Below are positions 63,290 through 64,000 of a DNA stretch of 64,000 nt, in pieces. Below the pieces are notes generated by a model that saw nothing but the letters and a program-made list of their open reading frames with translations, was not told the DNA's origin and ran no database searches. Location of the stretch: assembly GCA_963813485.1 (NCBI GenBank), contig CAWEZE010000017.1:62001-126000 (forward strand), written 5' to 3'. A program made the position numbers and the translations under genes. The stretch comes from DASQUK01 sp963813485 (lineage in GTDB: Bacteria; Actinomycetota; Acidimicrobiia; Acidimicrobiales; VFJN01). How positions within the stretch are numbered: the first letter of the stretch is position 1; each line of letters starts with the position of its first letter.

Positions 63290-64000
63290 ATGCCGACAAT
63301 GCCCGAGCCCGGCGCCGGGGTGACCATTACGTCCGGACCCCTCGATGCGACCTTCATGCCCCAGCTCGGGATGCTCGGCAGCTCGCTTCGCCACCGCGGC
63401 GAAGCTCTGCTGGCACTGCCAGGTGGGCTCGACGGCTACCGCTCGGGGACGGTCACAGGCCTGCCGCTCCTGGCACCATGGGCGAACCGCCTCGGTTCGC
63501 GCCGCTACGAGGTGGACGGAATCGTCGTGGACCTCGATGGCCTCGATCTCACCACCGACGAGCACGGGCTCCCGATTCACGGGACGATGACGGCCCAGCG
63601 GGGTTGGGAGATCGTCGCGGTGGGCCGGCGCTCGTTGGCCGCCAGGTTCGACTTCGGTGCCCACCCCGACCTCCTTGCCTCGTTCCCGTTCCCCCACGAG
63701 CTCCGCATCGAGGCGACGGTCGAGGCCACGACCCTCCGGGTGGACACGACATTGGTGCCGACCGGCGACCGGCCGGTGCCGGTCTCGTTCGGCTACCACC
63801 CCTATCTGTGCCTGCCCGGTGCGCGAAGGGAGGACGTCCGCCTCCGCCTGCCGGAACGCCGGCACCTCGAGCTCGACAGCCGCCAGCTCCCGACGGGACG
63901 GGCTGACGCCGAGGAGCCAGAGGATGAACCCGTAGGGACACGGACCTTCGACGACCTCTACGGGCTCGGCGACGATCGGCAACTCGCGTTGGAGGGTGGC
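63290..64000 (+). CDS. Aldose 1-epimerase (galactose mutarotase), 3' partial
   Basis: The frame from ATG 63290 stays open to the window edge (237 codons). It contains the aldose-epimerase pattern: FMPQLGMLGSSLRHRGEALL, GLPLLAPWANRLGSRRYEVD (R in the NRLG block), EHGLPIHGTMTAQRGW with the His of the HG motif, PVPVSFGYHPYLCLPG with the catalytic His, and TRTFDDLYGLGD. The enzyme interconverts alpha and beta anomers of aldose sugars. It is divergent from the NDH-2/zwf/GH15 unit and fits its sugar-oxidising theme. The antisense frame at 63236-63982 is a shadow. Confidence 0.88.
   Translation, partial: MPTMPEPGAGVTITSGPLDATFMPQLGMLGSSLRHRGEALLALPGGLDGYRSGTVTGLPLLAPWANRLGSRRYEVDGIVVDLDGLDLTTDEHGLPIHGTMTAQRGWEIVAVGRRSLAARFDFGAHPDLLASFPFPHELRIEATVEATTLRVDTTLVPTGDRPVPVSFGYHPYLCLPGARREDVRLRLPERRHLELDSRQLPTGRADAEEPEDEPVGTRTFDDLYGLGDDRQLALEGG

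Noticed and set aside
63236..63982. Minus-strand 248-codon frame at the right edge
   Set aside because: The plus strand encodes an aldose 1-epimerase with catalytic motifs, open to the window end, so the minus frame is a shadow.
1..64000. CRISPR array, rRNA or complete tRNA genes
   Set aside because: No regularly spaced repeats and no full cloverleaf were found by eye. Only the tRNA-Gln 3' fragment at 6473-6514 qualifies.

Overview
The window is high-GC DNA with the gene content of an actinobacterium. It carries F420-type (LLM) oxidoreductases, MalT/LAL-type LuxR regulators, SHOCT and DUF7144 proteins, a family 1 encapsulin with encapsulated ferritin, two-domain acyl-CoA dehydrogenases and many GTG starts. 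The integrase types and the overall mix suggest class Acidimicrobiia, but that placement is inference. No rRNA, complete tRNA or CRISPR array was found. More than twenty genes carry single-base frameshifts, so either the assembly has many indel errors or decay is widespread. Such genes are listed as one feature each, with approximate shift positions.

Left part (1-14 kb). A 5'-truncated LuxR regulator is followed by small stress-type genes (SHOCT, NTF2-like, DUF7144) and a two-gene unit: a protein with a duplicated domain plus a DyP-type peroxidase. Next comes a graveyard of an integrated element (5.7-7.4 kb): the 5' part of one tyrosine integrase, the 3' end of a tRNA-Gln(TTG) gene, the 3' part of another integrase, and an excisionase-like HTH gene. 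Damaged accessory genes follow: Nudix, enoyl-CoA hydratase, YdeI/OmdA-like, MBL-fold hydrolase and aminotransferase.

Middle left (13.8-24.5 kb). A recent partial copy of a LuxR/AAA regulator lies about 5 kb from the full 1017-residue gene. Between and after them are a coupled kinase-like/methyltransferase pair, SnoaL and DUF4242 proteins, an acyl-CoA dehydrogenase-like flavoprotein, UPF0316/DUF5698, DUF5996, a UBP zinc finger and YceI.

Catabolic block (24.9-40.7 kb). A thiolase, acyl-CoA ligase and aldehyde dehydrogenase form one operon. The encapsulated ferritin and its encapsulin shell follow. Further on are a 3-hydroxyisobutyrate dehydrogenase-like enzyme coupled to the remnant of an LLM oxidoreductase, a poly-gamma-glutamate hydrolase, a class V aminotransferase, an LLM oxidoreductase, methylmalonate-semialdehyde dehydrogenase, a second thiolase and a fused two-domain acyl-CoA dehydrogenase. 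Together they point to degradation of fatty acids and branched-chain compounds.

Stress and respiration block (40.8-64 kb). This holds glutamate decarboxylase, an ABC1 kinase, a DUF7144 membrane protein, two AhpD/CMD-like proteins, two paralogous MalT-like LuxR regulators around a K+-channel gene, and two membrane proteins. A tightly overlapping minus-strand unit follows: NDH-2, glucose-6-phosphate dehydrogenase, GH15 glucosidase/trehalase, GMC oxidoreductase and cytochrome bd oxidase (cydA, cydB). A 3'-open aldose 1-epimerase closes the window. Related promoter-like motifs (consensus TTCAYCCCNTCGRGGCGATG, and the variant TTCAYCCCGATGGGGGGA) precede several of these genes. They suggest one regulon, perhaps run by the local LuxR proteins, that links acid/redox stress to sugar oxidation and bd respiration.
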